Shown: positions 27,647 to 36,980, counted from the first letter of the stretch. The stretch: DNA of 64,000 nucleotides from an uncultured Alphaproteobacteria bacterium (GCA_903869725.1 CAIQAD010000017.1:58033-122032), one strand, 5' to 3'. The notes: generated by a model not told the origin, from the sequence alone. Made by a program: numbers and translations.

Positions 27647-28390
27647 CTAAACATCTTTTTTAAACAAGAATCTTAAACCCAAATTTCCACTGTGATTTTC
27701 AAAAAAAGTAATAACTTCAGATTTGCAATATTTATTAATTATTTGAAAAATATAATTTAAATCATAAGTATACATTGACATTTTTTGATGTTGTTCAAAA
27801 TTAGATTCTAAATTATAAAAATTAATGCTATTACCAGTAGTACTAAAGTACTCCCCCTCCCCCTGATTAACGTCATGTAACCAATTCTTACTTCTCAAAA
27901 AAACTATATGAAAATGAGCAATTCCATTCAAATTCATTATATTGAGCAAATCCTTTAAGATTTGATAACCTTCTTCCTCAGGTATGTGCTGAAAAACTAT
28001 GTATGAATTAATAAAATCATATTTCTGCTCATGTAATTTTTTATAATCACAAAAAAAACTAAGATTACTAAAAAACTTATTTTTTTTATTACATAAATTT
28101 ATGTAATGACTAGAAATATCATAGCCATATATATTTTTAAAATATTATGCTAATGGAAAAGTAAGTCTGCCAGCACCACAACCAAAATCTAAAGCATTAT
28201 TATTTTTAACTTTATCTTTAATTTGATTGAACAGGTCATCTATAAATATTTCACCACTTTTATAAAATTTATCGATTTTATCTTTATTTATATTTTTATT
28301 TTTAAAACTTTCGTCCGTCAAAACACCGAAATAGGGGTCTTCTTTTGAAATTTGTTGCCAGAATTTATGTGAATAAAATGATTTTTTCAT
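27647..28390 (-). pseudogene. SAM-dependent methyltransferase interrupted by one in-frame stop
   Basis: One frame runs from ATG 28390 to the stop at 27647, broken only by TAA at 28145-28147. The N-terminal part ends in the SAM motif ALDFGCGAGRLTFPLA. After the stop the same frame continues with KNIYGYDISSHYI and YDFINSYIVFQHIPEEEGY, the following motifs of a class I methyltransferase. Restoring one sense codon (for instance AAA for TAA) gives a normal 247-residue protein. Glycan-locus methyltransferases often modify O-antigen sugars. It could be a recent null mutation, a polymorphism or a sequencing error. Confidence 0.85.
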
Positions 28391-28441
28391 AGGTAGCTTG
28401 TTTGAAAGAATAAATATATTTTTATTTTTTGAAATTTAAGT

Positions 28442-31400
28442 TTAAATTGACAAAAAATTTTTTTTAAAGTTTTTATTTATTTTAATTTTTTTATTTGACA
28501 CGTATAGCATTTTTTTTTCTAATTCATTAAAACTATTAAAATAATTATCTAATTTTAAAATATCTAAAATTTCAACTTGCCCACCAGCCTTGTAAACATA
28601 AGGCACACAACCATGCATAATAGCTTCAACAATTGTCATTCCAAAATGCTCTGTTAATTCAGGTTTATTTTTTAAATCCTCATTAAAACCTGTAAAATGC
28701 CAATAGATAGAGGCTTCAGAATAAAGTTGTAACAATTTATCTCTCTCTAAATTATAATATAATTCAAAATTTAATTTATTTGATTCTAAATAACTTTTCA
28801 CTTTATTATAATGCTCAACCTCAATAGATCTTTCTTCATTTAAACTGCCAACTAACACAAGAGACCAATCTTGAAATTTTTTGTTTTTAGTTAACTTATG
28901 GAACATTTGAGCCATCTCAAATTGTTTTTTGGAGTGTCCCAAGGGCACCCAGCGGCCAACACTCAAAATAATTTTTTTTTTATTGCAAATCTTTGCCAAA
29001 TTTTTTTTGTCAAAATCTAATTTGGGATATATTAGTTTACTATCAAAATTTTTTCCCCAGTATTTTGTGGCCCAACTTAATGTATACTTTGAGTTAGGAA
29101 CAAATGTGTATGAGTTTAAAAATTCTTGTGTTGCTTTTTTTTGAGGAAAACTAATAAGAAAGAAAGATTTTTTGGCAAAGCTTATCAGATTAGATAAATA
29201 TGTTGAGTTGATAAAGATATCATACTCGCTACTAATATTTTGTAATGTAATATTAACAATTCTCTTTCTTAATCTTAAATTATTGTGATTAAAATATTTT
29301 TTTAAATTGTTAATGTCAAAATCACTACTTGAGATTAAATCTATACAATAATCCGAAAGTTTGAGCTCATATATAAAATCTAGCGCCCTTTTTTCTCCAC
29401 CACCATATGATTTCCAAAATTCATTGTAAATAGCTACTCTTTTAACATTAGGTTTTAAATATGATTTTTTTTCTTTTTTAATTAAATTATTAATATCTAG
29501 TAAAAAATTTTTTTTTTTTTTTGTTACATCTTTAAATATTTTCTTTGATAAGAAATTATTTAGTTTATTTTCTACGTCAGTTTCATTAAATAATAGATGA
29601 TCATAAAAAATTTTATTTCTTGCTACATAATACTGCCAGTGAGTCGAATGCTCAATACTAGTCGCTGAATGCTTGTGGTAAACAACTGCGTTATTTTCAA
29701 ATGCAATCTTTCCTTTTTTAGTTAGTCTATTAGATAACTCAGCGTCTTCATAATAATTTTTAAATTCAGAAATAAATAGTTTATTGTAACCTATGGCATA
29801 ACGATCAATTAATACTGCACAACCACAAATTAATTCAGAAAATATTTTATCTTTATACTGATTATGATCTATATCGCCAAATCCAACATCATATGGATTT
29901 TTATAATTCGCTGATCCTGCATTATTTATAATATATTTATTATCTTTATTAATTGTAAAAGACTTTGTAATAAAAATCTCAAAATTATTTCTATTTTCAA
30001 ATTTATCAAATAGTTCGTCGTTAATTTTAATATTTTTAATTAAATTTTTATTAAAAACCGCTTCTGGTTTAAATTTTAATATAATATTTTCATTTTCAGG
30101 AAGATAAAATATTAATTCATGATCATTAGTCTTAATAATATTTTCAGTTACATCGTGACTAGATTTGATAAAACTTTTTTTATATTCAAGATTATCAATT
30201 AAGCAACCGTAATCTAGATAAACATTTTCATTAAAATTTAATGATAATTTAAAAAATTTTTTAAATAATAATATCTTAGGCGTAACAGCAACAATCTCTT
30301 CATTTTGATTATATTTATTTACTAATCTTTCTAAAAAATCATGCTCTATTACTGTATCATTGTTCAAGAGTAAAATTAAGTTTCCTATAGATTTTTCAAA
30401 ACCTACATTATTAGCTTCTGCAAAATATAAATTTTTATTATTAACAACAATTTTAACTTTTGGATAATTTTTGTTTATAAAATTTACTGACTCATCTATT
30501 GAATTATTATCAACAAATACAATTTCAAATTTTTTATATGTTTGATTATAGATAGAATTTAAAAGACTCTCTAAATGATTTAATCCATTATAATTAACTA
30601 TTATAATTGAAACAAAATGATCATTAATTTTTTTTTTTGGTAATATATTTTTTGCATTTTTGATAAAAGGATCTAAAACTAGCTTGAATTCTCCTCTTAT
30701 CAACCTTCCAAACCATCTGAGTGGTTTTGTAATTTTAAATGAATTACTTTTTAATAAATTTTGATATTTATTGAAATTTTCATAATTTAAACGAGAAATT
30801 CGATCTATCTCTTGATCTTTATTAGTTAAGCTTTGATTAAGAGTATCAATGGCTTTAATTTGTTGTTCGGTTTCTTCCGTTCTCTGGGTTAAAGAGCTGG
30901 ATAGATGATGAATTTCGTTATCTTTTGTAGTTAAGGTATTTTCTAAAGTAAGATTTTTTATTTGATTTTGTTTAAGTTCTTGCTGCTTTTGGTCTAATGA
31001 CTGATTAAGGGTTTCAATAGTTTTTTGTTGTTGTTTTACATTTTTATATAATCCCTTTTTTTTTACTAACTCTCTATGTTGATCTAGTAATAAAGCTGAA
31101 AAATTAGTTTGAATATCAAAAGTATTTAAAAAATGAATAATACTATTTTTATTGTTTGATAAAGTAATAACTCCCAATCCATGCGCATGCGGAGATGTAA
31201 AGTGAGAATAAGATTGTTTTAATTCATTGAAAAATTTGTAAACACCAAAATCATCTTTGAATTCATTAACATCATGAAATAAAATAAGTGCATCTTTTTT
31301 ACACTTGGGTAACCAATTAATAAAATCACTCTTTACTGCGTCATAAGTATGATAGCCATCAATATGTAAAAAATCGATTGAATGATTTTTAAAATCAGCA

Positions 31401-31750
31401 AGTGCACTATTAAAATCTTTTTTGATTAATTCAGAAAAATAGTAATATTTCTTATTTTGTTCTAAAACTTCCTTATAAATTTTTTCATCATAAAAACTTG
31501 CATGTAGATCGCCTTGCCAATGATCTATACCAAAACATTTAGTTTCTAATTTATAATCATGAACGGTTTGGCAGAAAGAAAAGTAAGAAAATCCATTATG
31601 CACACCAAGTTCAACAATTGTTTTAGGTTTACAAGTCTTTATTAAAAAATGAGCTAATTTTTCATGACCTATCCATGCACTAGGACATTGATAACTGCTT
31701 TCAAAATTTAGTGATTTAACAAAATCAATAATTAATTTTTCGTTCAGCAT
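28442..31750 (-). CDS. Large fused methyltransferase - coiled coil - GT2 - GT4 glycosyltransferase
   Basis: A 1102-residue fusion. Residues 40-165 are a class I methyltransferase (TIVELGVHNGFSYFSF, then FLHIDGYHTYDAVKSDF). About 225-335 is a long coiled coil with repeated TLNQSL heptads. From 379 a GT-A family 2 domain follows (VSIIIVNYNGLNHLESLL, VFVDNNS, LLLNNDT at 460-466). From about 790 a GT-B family 4-like domain ends the protein (SYGGGEKRALDF, SVGRWVPLGHSKKQ, TEHFGMTIVEAIMHG). It shares one base with the rmlA stop. It probably builds several steps of one surface glycan, with the coiled coil as spacer. Confidence 0.88.
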   Translation of the reverse strand: MLNEKLIIDFVKSLNFESSYQCPSAWIGHEKLAHFLIKTCKPKTIVELGVHNGFSYFSFCQTVHDYKLETKCFGIDHWQGDLHASFYDEKIYKEVLEQNKKYYYFSELIKKDFNSALADFKNHSIDFLHIDGYHTYDAVKSDFINWLPKCKKDALILFHDVNEFKDDFGVYKFFNELKQSYSHFTSPHAHGLGVITLSNNKNSIIHFLNTFDIQTNFSALLLDQHRELVKKKGLYKNVKQQQKTIETLNQSLDQKQQELKQNQIKNLTLENTLTTKDNEIHHLSSSLTQRTEETEQQIKAIDTLNQSLTNKDQEIDRISRLNYENFNKYQNLLKSNSFKITKPLRWFGRLIRGEFKLVLDPFIKNAKNILPKKKINDHFVSIIIVNYNGLNHLESLLNSIYNQTYKKFEIVFVDNNSIDESVNFINKNYPKVKIVVNNKNLYFAEANNVGFEKSIGNLILLLNNDTVIEHDFLERLVNKYNQNEEIVAVTPKILLFKKFFKLSLNFNENVYLDYGCLIDNLEYKKSFIKSSHDVTENIIKTNDHELIFYLPENENIILKFKPEAVFNKNLIKNIKINDELFDKFENRNNFEIFITKSFTINKDNKYIINNAGSANYKNPYDVGFGDIDHNQYKDKIFSELICGCAVLIDRYAIGYNKLFISEFKNYYEDAELSNRLTKKGKIAFENNAVVYHKHSATSIEHSTHWQYYVARNKIFYDHLLFNETDVENKLNNFLSKKIFKDVTKKKKNFLLDINNLIKKEKKSYLKPNVKRVAIYNEFWKSYGGGEKRALDFIYELKLSDYCIDLISSSDFDINNLKKYFNHNNLRLRKRIVNITLQNISSEYDIFINSTYLSNLISFAKKSFFLISFPQKKATQEFLNSYTFVPNSKYTLSWATKYWGKNFDSKLIYPKLDFDKKNLAKICNKKKIILSVGRWVPLGHSKKQFEMAQMFHKLTKNKKFQDWSLVLVGSLNEERSIEVEHYNKVKSYLESNKLNFELYYNLERDKLLQLYSEASIYWHFTGFNEDLKNKPELTEHFGMTIVEAIMHGCVPYVYKAGGQVEILDILKLDNYFNSFNELEKKMLYVSNKKIKINKNFKKNFLSI

Positions 31751-32505
31751 TAGATTAACTCACCAATATTTAATTCTCTTTTTCGCTGATAGATTTTGAG
31801 AAAGGTGCTGCAATCATCTAGATCTGAAATTTGACCTAAATCATACCAATGATCGGTGGAAGAAAGGTTATGATGAAAACATTGTTTATGTTTTAGGTAA
31901 ATTTTATTTATATCAGTAATTTCGTACTCACCTCGTCTTGAGGGTTTTAATTTTTTGATATGTTTTGTTAGATGCTCATCATAAAAATAAAGGCCTGTTG
32001 CTATAAGATTAGATGTTGGTTTTTTTGGTTTTTCCTCGATGTTAATTATTTGTTTCTGCTTTAAAGTAACTACACCATAATGCTGAGGCTGTCTTACCGT
32101 GGTGCAAACTAACGTGCAGCCTTGTTTGTGAATATTTGATGTTAGGTTTTCAAAATTAGAGATAAATAAATTATCACCTAGAATTAATGTAGTTTTTTTG
32201 TTTTTAATTTGCTTTTTTAATAGAAAAAAGCAATGAGCGATGCCTTTAGGTTTAACTTGAACTTTGTAATGTAATTTAATGCCATATTGCTTGCCACTGC
32301 CAAGTAACTTTTTAAATAAATGAATACTTTCTTTTGTTGAGATTAAATAAATGGTTTTATGGCCTAATCTTATTAAGGTTGATAAAGGATAATAAATCAT
32401 CGGTTTATCGTGTACGGGTAAGAGATGTTTGTTTATGACTTTAGTTAAAGGATAAAGTCTTGTGCTTTTACCGCCTGCCATGATGATGCCTATTCTATCG
32501 TTCAT
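31750..32505 (-). CDS. rmlA: Glucose-1-phosphate thymidylyltransferase (short form)
   Basis: A 251-residue nucleotidyltransferase with GIIMAGGKSTRLYPLT (5-20) and LLPVHDKPMIYYPLSTL, the RmlA signature. It joins dTTP and glucose 1-phosphate, the first step to dTDP-L-rhamnose. Typical RmlA has about 290 residues. Here the C-terminal part after RRGEYEITDIN and DHWYDLGQISDL is shortened. It lies in an rmlC-rmlB-rmlD-rmlA series and overlaps rmlD by 11 bases. Confidence 0.92.
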   Translation of the reverse strand: MNDRIGIIMAGGKSTRLYPLTKVINKHLLPVHDKPMIYYPLSTLIRLGHKTIYLISTKESIHLFKKLLGSGKQYGIKLHYKVQVKPKGIAHCFFLLKKQIKNKKTTLILGDNLFISNFENLTSNIHKQGCTLVCTTVRQPQHYGVVTLKQKQIINIEEKPKKPTSNLIATGLYFYDEHLTKHIKKLKPSRRGEYEITDINKIYLKHKQCFHHNLSSTDHWYDLGQISDLDDCSTFLKIYQRKRELNIGELI

Positions 32506-33340
32506 ATAAATTTTTTTTTAAAACTCCTTTCCAATTTAAAAATTTTATTTTTAAATATTTTTCTAATTTAGAGCTATTAAGTTTAACGCGTTGTGGTCGT
32601 TTGGCTTTTTGCTGAATATTGTCTGTGCTAATAGCTACTAATGGATGAGTAATTTTTTTTTGACTTAAATATTCATTTGTAAAATCAAACCAAGAACATT
32701 TGCCTTTTGGACTTAAATTATAAATTTTAATCTGATTAAATTTTTTACGATCAATTAGTTTTTTTGTAATTTTTGCAATAAAGGTAGACGAAGTTGGAGT
32801 TCCAAACTGATCATTAACCACATGTAATTGTTTTTTCTTATTAATTTGGTTTTGTATTTTGTTTAAAAAACTATGGTCTTTGTTTCCATACACCCAGGAA
32901 ACTCTTAAAATGTAGCCTTTAACTTTTTCTTTTATAATAGCAAGATCGCCTTGAAGTTTTGTTTTTCCATAATAATTAATTGGATTTGGTTTTGAGTCTT
33001 CTTTGTAAGGAAATTTTGATTTTCCTGAAAACACATAATCTGTTGAATAATGAATGAGTGGAATGTTTTTAATTTTTACAATTTCTGATAATAATTTTGG
33101 AAACTTTGCATTTAAAGTTGTTGCTTTGTTTTTTTCAATTTCTGCTTGATCAACTTGCGTATAGGCTGCAGCGTTGATTAAAAGATTATATTGTCTGTTT
33201 AGTAAAAATTTTTTTACTTTATTAAGATTATAATAATTTAACTTATTTCTTGTAATCTTTTCAATTTTATAATTTTTATTTAATACTTTACAAAGTTCTG
33301 ATCCTATTTGACCGTTTGCGCCTAAAATTAAAATTTTCAA
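32495..33340 (-). CDS. rmlD: dTDP-4-dehydrorhamnose reductase
   Basis: A 281-residue extended SDR. GANGQIGSEL (8-17) is the NADPH-binding loop, STDYVFSGKSKFPYKEDSKP the substrate region, and YGKTK (Tyr124, Lys128) the catalytic pair. It carries out the last step to dTDP-L-rhamnose. It starts 1 base after the rmlB stop and overlaps rmlA, so the four enzymes are translated from one message. Confidence 0.94.
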   Translation of the reverse strand: MKILILGANGQIGSELCKVLNKNYKIEKITRNKLNYYNLNKVKKFLLNRQYNLLINAAAYTQVDQAEIEKNKATTLNAKFPKLLSEIVKIKNIPLIHYSTDYVFSGKSKFPYKEDSKPNPINYYGKTKLQGDLAIIKEKVKGYILRVSWVYGNKDHSFLNKIQNQINKKKQLHVVNDQFGTPTSSTFIAKITKKLIDRKKFNQIKIYNLSPKGKCSWFDFTNEYLSQKKITHPLVAISTDNIQQKAKRPQRVKLNSSKLEKYLKIKFLNWKGVLKKNLYER

Positions 33341-33341
33341 G

Positions 33342-34361
33342 TTAAGCTGATAATTTTAATCCTTGCGTATTAGATAAATACCAATTTATAGTTTGTTCTA
33401 AACCTTGATCTAATTTTGTCTTAGGCTTCCAACCTAATTGCTGCTTTATTTTTAAAGTATTAATATCGTATCTAAAGTCATGGCCTTTTCTATCGGTTAC
33501 AAAAGTAATTAAATTTTTATAAGTTGTTTTTGTTGGCTTAACTTTATCAAGATAATTTAAAATTTTATGTACTAATTCAAGATTTGAAATCTGACAGTTG
33601 CCACCAACGTTATAAACTTCCCCGATTTTACCTTTTTTAATGACTTTCAAAATTGCATTGGAGAAATCTTTTGTATAAATCCAGTCTCTAATATTTAAGC
33701 CTTTGCCGTAAATTGGAATTGGTTTATTAGAAAGTGATGATCGAATAATCGTTGGAATAAGCTTTTCTCTATGCTGATTAGGGCCATAATTATTAGAGCA
33801 ATGTAGCGTTATCACTGGCAATTTATGAGTAATATAAAACGCTCTTACGATATGATCCGATGCTGCCTTTGACGCACTGTAGGGGTTGTTAGGTTTATAA
33901 GGATTTAACTCGGTAAAAGGTTTTTCATTTTTTTTTAAAGAGCCATACACTTCATCGGTTGAAATATGAATAAATAGAAAATTTTTTTGTTGAATAGGTT
34001 TTAAATTTTGAAAAAAATTTAAAGCTGATTTTAAAAGATTATGGGTGCCTATCACATTGGTTTTTAAAAATATTTCACTATTTTCAATTGAATTATCAAC
34101 ATGGGTTTCAGCTGCAAAATGTACAATAACATTAGGATTTGATTTTTTTATAACCTCATCAACTGATATTTGATTACAAATATTTTTTTTAAAAAATCTA
34201 TAATTTTTTGTATTTTGTAAATGATAAACACTTTTTGAACTTGCATACGTTAAATCATCGATATTAAATATTTGATAATTTGTAAATTCTTGTAAATAAT
34301 TTATAAAGTTTGAGCCTATAAAACCAGCTCCACCAGTCACTAATATATTTTTTTTAAGCAA
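33342..34361 (-). CDS. rmlB: dTDP-glucose 4,6-dehydratase
   Basis: A 339-residue SDR enzyme. The Rossmann motif GGAGFIGSN is at 10-18, HFAAETHVDNSIENS follows, the active-site block STDEVYGSL supplies Thr/Asp/Glu, and YSASKAASDHIV supplies Tyr and Lys. It makes dTDP-4-keto-6-deoxyglucose. It overlaps rmlC by 8 bases. The sequence is of normal length with all catalytic residues. Confidence 0.95.
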   Translation of the reverse strand: MLKKNILVTGGAGFIGSNFINYLQEFTNYQIFNIDDLTYASSKSVYHLQNTKNYRFFKKNICNQISVDEVIKKSNPNVIVHFAAETHVDNSIENSEIFLKTNVIGTHNLLKSALNFFQNLKPIQQKNFLFIHISTDEVYGSLKKNEKPFTELNPYKPNNPYSASKAASDHIVRAFYITHKLPVITLHCSNNYGPNQHREKLIPTIIRSSLSNKPIPIYGKGLNIRDWIYTKDFSNAILKVIKKGKIGEVYNVGGNCQISNLELVHKILNYLDKVKPTKTTYKNLITFVTDRKGHDFRYDINTLKIKQQLGWKPKTKLDQGLEQTINWYLSNTQGLKLSA

Positions 34362-34914
34362 AATATTTTACTGCTTCTATAAAAGATAAATTATGTTGAT
34401 CTTTTTTTGATAAAATTATTTTATCTTTACTTACCGGTAGAGAAATATTTAAGTCCCTATCAAAAATGTTTATTCCAAATTCGTGTTGTTTTGAGTAATA
34501 GTTTGTTACTTTATAAAATACTTCAGTATTATCTTTAATTGTTAAAAACCCGTGCACTAAATTTTTTGGGATAAAAATTTGCTTAAAAGAAGTGTCAGTA
34601 ATTTCAATCACTGCATGCTTTCCATAAGTTTTAGATTCTTTTCGAAGATCAAGCACGATATCTAGAATTGCACCTTTTAAAACTCTAACTAACTTATCTT
34701 GAGCAAAAGGCGGTGTTTGAAAATGCAGTCCTCTAAAGGTGTATTTTTCTTTTGATAAACTTTGATTGTCTTGAACAAATTCTAAATTTTCAAATTCTGT
34801 TATATTTTTTTTATTAAATGATTCAGAAAAGTAACCCCTTTCATCTGCATGTTTTACTGGCTGAACAATTAAAACTCCATCAATTGAAGTTTTTTCAATT
34901 TTTAAATTATGCAC
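34354..34914 (-). CDS. rmlC: dTDP-4-dehydrorhamnose 3,5-epimerase
   Basis: A 186-residue cupin. FRGLHFQ at 60-66 contains the catalytic His64, and VRVLKGAILDIVLDLRKES follows as in RmlC. The C-terminal DRDLNISLP block is the usual family end. It overlaps both neighbours (8 bases each) in the leftward glycan operon. The product sugar is activated L-rhamnose. Confidence 0.94.
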   Translation of the reverse strand: MHNLKIEKTSIDGVLIVQPVKHADERGYFSESFNKKNITEFENLEFVQDNQSLSKEKYTFRGLHFQTPPFAQDKLVRVLKGAILDIVLDLRKESKTYGKHAVIEITDTSFKQIFIPKNLVHGFLTIKDNTEVFYKVTNYYSKQHEFGINIFDRDLNISLPVSKDKIILSKKDQHNLSFIEAVKYFA

Positions 34915-35821
34915 GTCTTAAAAATATAGCGAGCTTTAGAAAGAGATTGCCTTGTGTGGTTTGCCTATAAATCCCAACACGATTAATGTCATTAAGTGAA
35001 AATCTAAATAGATAACGTCTGTTTCTTAAAATTCCGTATTGATAAAACGTTTTAAGTGAGTTTTTTGTACCAATATCAACAATTCTAGAAAGCTCTAAAA
35101 AATGCTTATCAGTCCACGTTTTGTATCGTCCTTTAAGGACATAAAAAATTCTAGTCAACTGATTTATAAAACCAATATTTGATCCATTATGGTTTTTGTT
35201 GTGTTGACGATATAAAACTTTTGGATTTTTGTCATAAAAGACTTTATGTCCTGTGAAAGTTGTAAGAATATAAGTCCACCAATCATGACTTTGAACATCA
35301 ACGTTGCAGTTTTCTTTTAATAAATTGAAAATTGTTTTATTAAACACCATAGTGTTTCCACCTGCAATTGATTGCACAATTGCATTTTGAAATGACGGTG
35401 GAAATGGAAACAAAGGTGAATAGCCATTATAAATTAATTTAGAATCTACAATTTCTGTTCGACCACAATATAAGTCGTGTCCTTGTTTTAAAACATTAAT
35501 GGCATGAATTAATTTATCTTGAAACCAAACATCATCTTGATCTGCAAATGCATAGTATTCGTAATGATTATCTATTTTATTAATTAAATTTAGAAAATTT
35601 TTACAAGGGTTATTAAAATTACACTGAAATAAATTTTTAAAATTTTCAGGATATTTTTCTTTGTAATATTTTATAATATTTAAAGTATTGTCATTTGAAT
35701 TATCATCTTGAATGTAAATATGGACATTAACCTGTTGCTGATTGAGTAAACTGTCCAATTGTTCGCTTAAATATTTTTCACCATTACAGGTAGCTAATAC
35801 TATTGCAACAGTTGGCATCAT
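34907..35821 (-). CDS. Family 2 glycosyltransferase
   Basis: A 304-residue GT-A enzyme. VAIVLATCNGEKYLSEQLDSLL at the N-terminus, the nucleotide site IQDDNSNDNT and the DxD-type YAFADQDDVW are GT2 hallmarks. The AATCNG..L.EQL..LL pattern with ADQDDVW is common among rhamnosyltransferases, which fits the adjoining rml genes. Acceptor sugar unknown. It is the first structural gene after the NusG-like regulator, 73 bases downstream of it. Confidence 0.9.
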   Translation of the reverse strand: MMPTVAIVLATCNGEKYLSEQLDSLLNQQQVNVHIYIQDDNSNDNTLNIIKYYKEKYPENFKNLFQCNFNNPCKNFLNLINKIDNHYEYYAFADQDDVWFQDKLIHAINVLKQGHDLYCGRTEIVDSKLIYNGYSPLFPFPPSFQNAIVQSIAGGNTMVFNKTIFNLLKENCNVDVQSHDWWTYILTTFTGHKVFYDKNPKVLYRQHNKNHNGSNIGFINQLTRIFYVLKGRYKTWTDKHFLELSRIVDIGTKNSLKTFYQYGILRNRRYLFRFSLNDINRVGIYRQTTQGNLFLKLAIFLRRA

Positions 35822-35840
35822 AAAATTTTGTGTAGGCTCC

Positions 35841-35874
35841 GCACTTTAGCTTCTCTATATTTAAGCTTTAGTGC
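35841..35874 (-). promoter_or_regulatory. Imperfect palindrome in the leader between the NusG-like gene and the glycosyltransferase
   Basis: GCACT-TT-AGCTT, ten loop bases, then AAGCT-TT-AGTGC: two 5-bp stems separated by a symmetric internal TT/TT loop (AA/AA on the transcribed strand). It fills the 73-base gap 20 bases upstream of the first glycosyltransferase. There is no T-tract after it on the minus strand, so it is not a standard terminator. A pausing or recruitment site for the NusG paralogue is conjecture. Confidence 0.5.
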
Positions 35875-35894
35875 CGATCATTTAAATTTATTTT

Positions 35895-36383
35895 CTACTG
35901 CAGGATACCAACTACACTTAATTTTGGATTATTAATTGTGATTGGAAAATTCCAGCCTTCAATAGAAACTTTTAAAATCTTGTTCTTTTTTTCTAACACC
36001 TCAAACACTAGATTCTTTAATGGACCTTTGAAAAACTTACCTTGCTGATTTAAATATTGATAAAAATAATCAGACTGAATGACGCCTGTATTATCTTCAA
36101 ATTGTTTTAAATTATTTATAAAGTTTTTAATTTCTGTTTGAAAATACAAGGAAGATTGAAGAATATAATTTAAGCCCTTTACATAGCGAATGGACTTTAG
36201 CTTTTCTGCAGTAAAGTCAGGATTATAGATAAAACAATAATTACCAAGTAAATTTTGGTTTTTTCCATTAAAATTGAAGCTGGGTTTATAAAATCTATTA
36301 TTTTTTAACTGATGTTCTAGAGAATTTAATAATAAAGAATATTCTTTTGCTTTAAAAACGCCGATAATCCACATATCGGACAA
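35895..36383 (-). CDS. NusG/RfaH-like specialised transcription elongation factor
   Basis: A 162-residue protein aligning by eye with NusG paralogues. MWIIGVFKAKEYSLLLNSLE corresponds to the WY..y.k......a...L start of the NGN domain, LLGNYCFIYNPD to the PNYLFVEFDP strand of RfaH, and YVKGLNYIL to the RGVSHFV strand. The C-terminal KOW-like part is GKFFKGPLKNLVFEV with ILKVSIEGWNFPITI. Specialised NusG proteins (RfaH, UpxY, LoaP, TaA) sit at the head of long polysaccharide operons and suppress premature termination, exactly this position. Divergence is strong, so structure comparison would settle it. Confidence 0.75.
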   Translation of the reverse strand: MSDMWIIGVFKAKEYSLLLNSLEHQLKNNRFYKPSFNFNGKNQNLLGNYCFIYNPDFTAEKLKSIRYVKGLNYILQSSLYFQTEIKNFINNLKQFEDNTGVIQSDYFYQYLNQQGKFFKGPLKNLVFEVLEKKNKILKVSIEGWNFPITINNPKLSVVGILQ

Positions 36384-36506
36384 GCTATGGGCATATAATA
36401 AAAAAAAAAATGGTAAATAATAATATCAAATAATAAAATCAAATTTTATAAGTAAATTTTATTTATTTAAATCTATTGATATACCTATACTATATTCGCT
36501 AATGCT

Positions 36507-36562
<56 letters not shown>

Positions 36563-36575
36563 GGTTTAGTCAGCC

Positions 36576-36980
36576 ATGGGTAATGACACTTTAACTACAA
36601 TTAGAGAGCAATTTTTAAAGGACAGTACTTTAAAAAATTTTTCAATTTATGCAATCAGACTTATTGAGGGTTTTGTCGACAACAAACTTTCTATGGTTAA
36701 CTATGTAAGATCTGACAATACAAGCCAAATTATTACCCTCCTTTGTATTTACAATTTTTTATTAAACAAAAGTATGACAATTGATAACATAATAAAAACT
36801 GTACCTCATCGTATTGCATCTCGAAGTCATGCTATTTCAACGCTTAATAAATTATGTAAAAAAGAAATTTTAATCAAACAAATATGTAACAAAGACAAAA
36901 GATCAAAAATAATTCTACCGTCTGTTAAATTATTAGAAGAATATCAGGCGTTTTTTATAGAAAAAATAGCATTAAAATAA
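36576..36980 (+). CDS. MarR-like winged-helix regulator, EPS-associated type (copy 1)
   Basis: A 134-residue protein. VNYVRSDNTSQIITLLCIYNFLL forms the leading helices. IASRSHAISTLNKLCKKEIL is a likely recognition helix, and CNKDKRSKIILPS is a MarR-type wing with the DxRSK motif. It is a clear paralogue of the gene 136 bases downstream. Short MarR-like proteins next to NusG paralogues are known in exopolysaccharide loci. The (AG)25 tract replaces the normal ribosome-binding-site region just upstream, so its expression may vary with tract length. Confidence 0.75.
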   Translation: MGNDTLTTIREQFLKDSTLKNFSIYAIRLIEGFVDNKLSMVNYVRSDNTSQIITLLCIYNFLLNKSMTIDNIIKTVPHRIASRSHAISTLNKLCKKEILIKQICNKDKRSKIILPSVKLLEEYQAFFIEKIALK

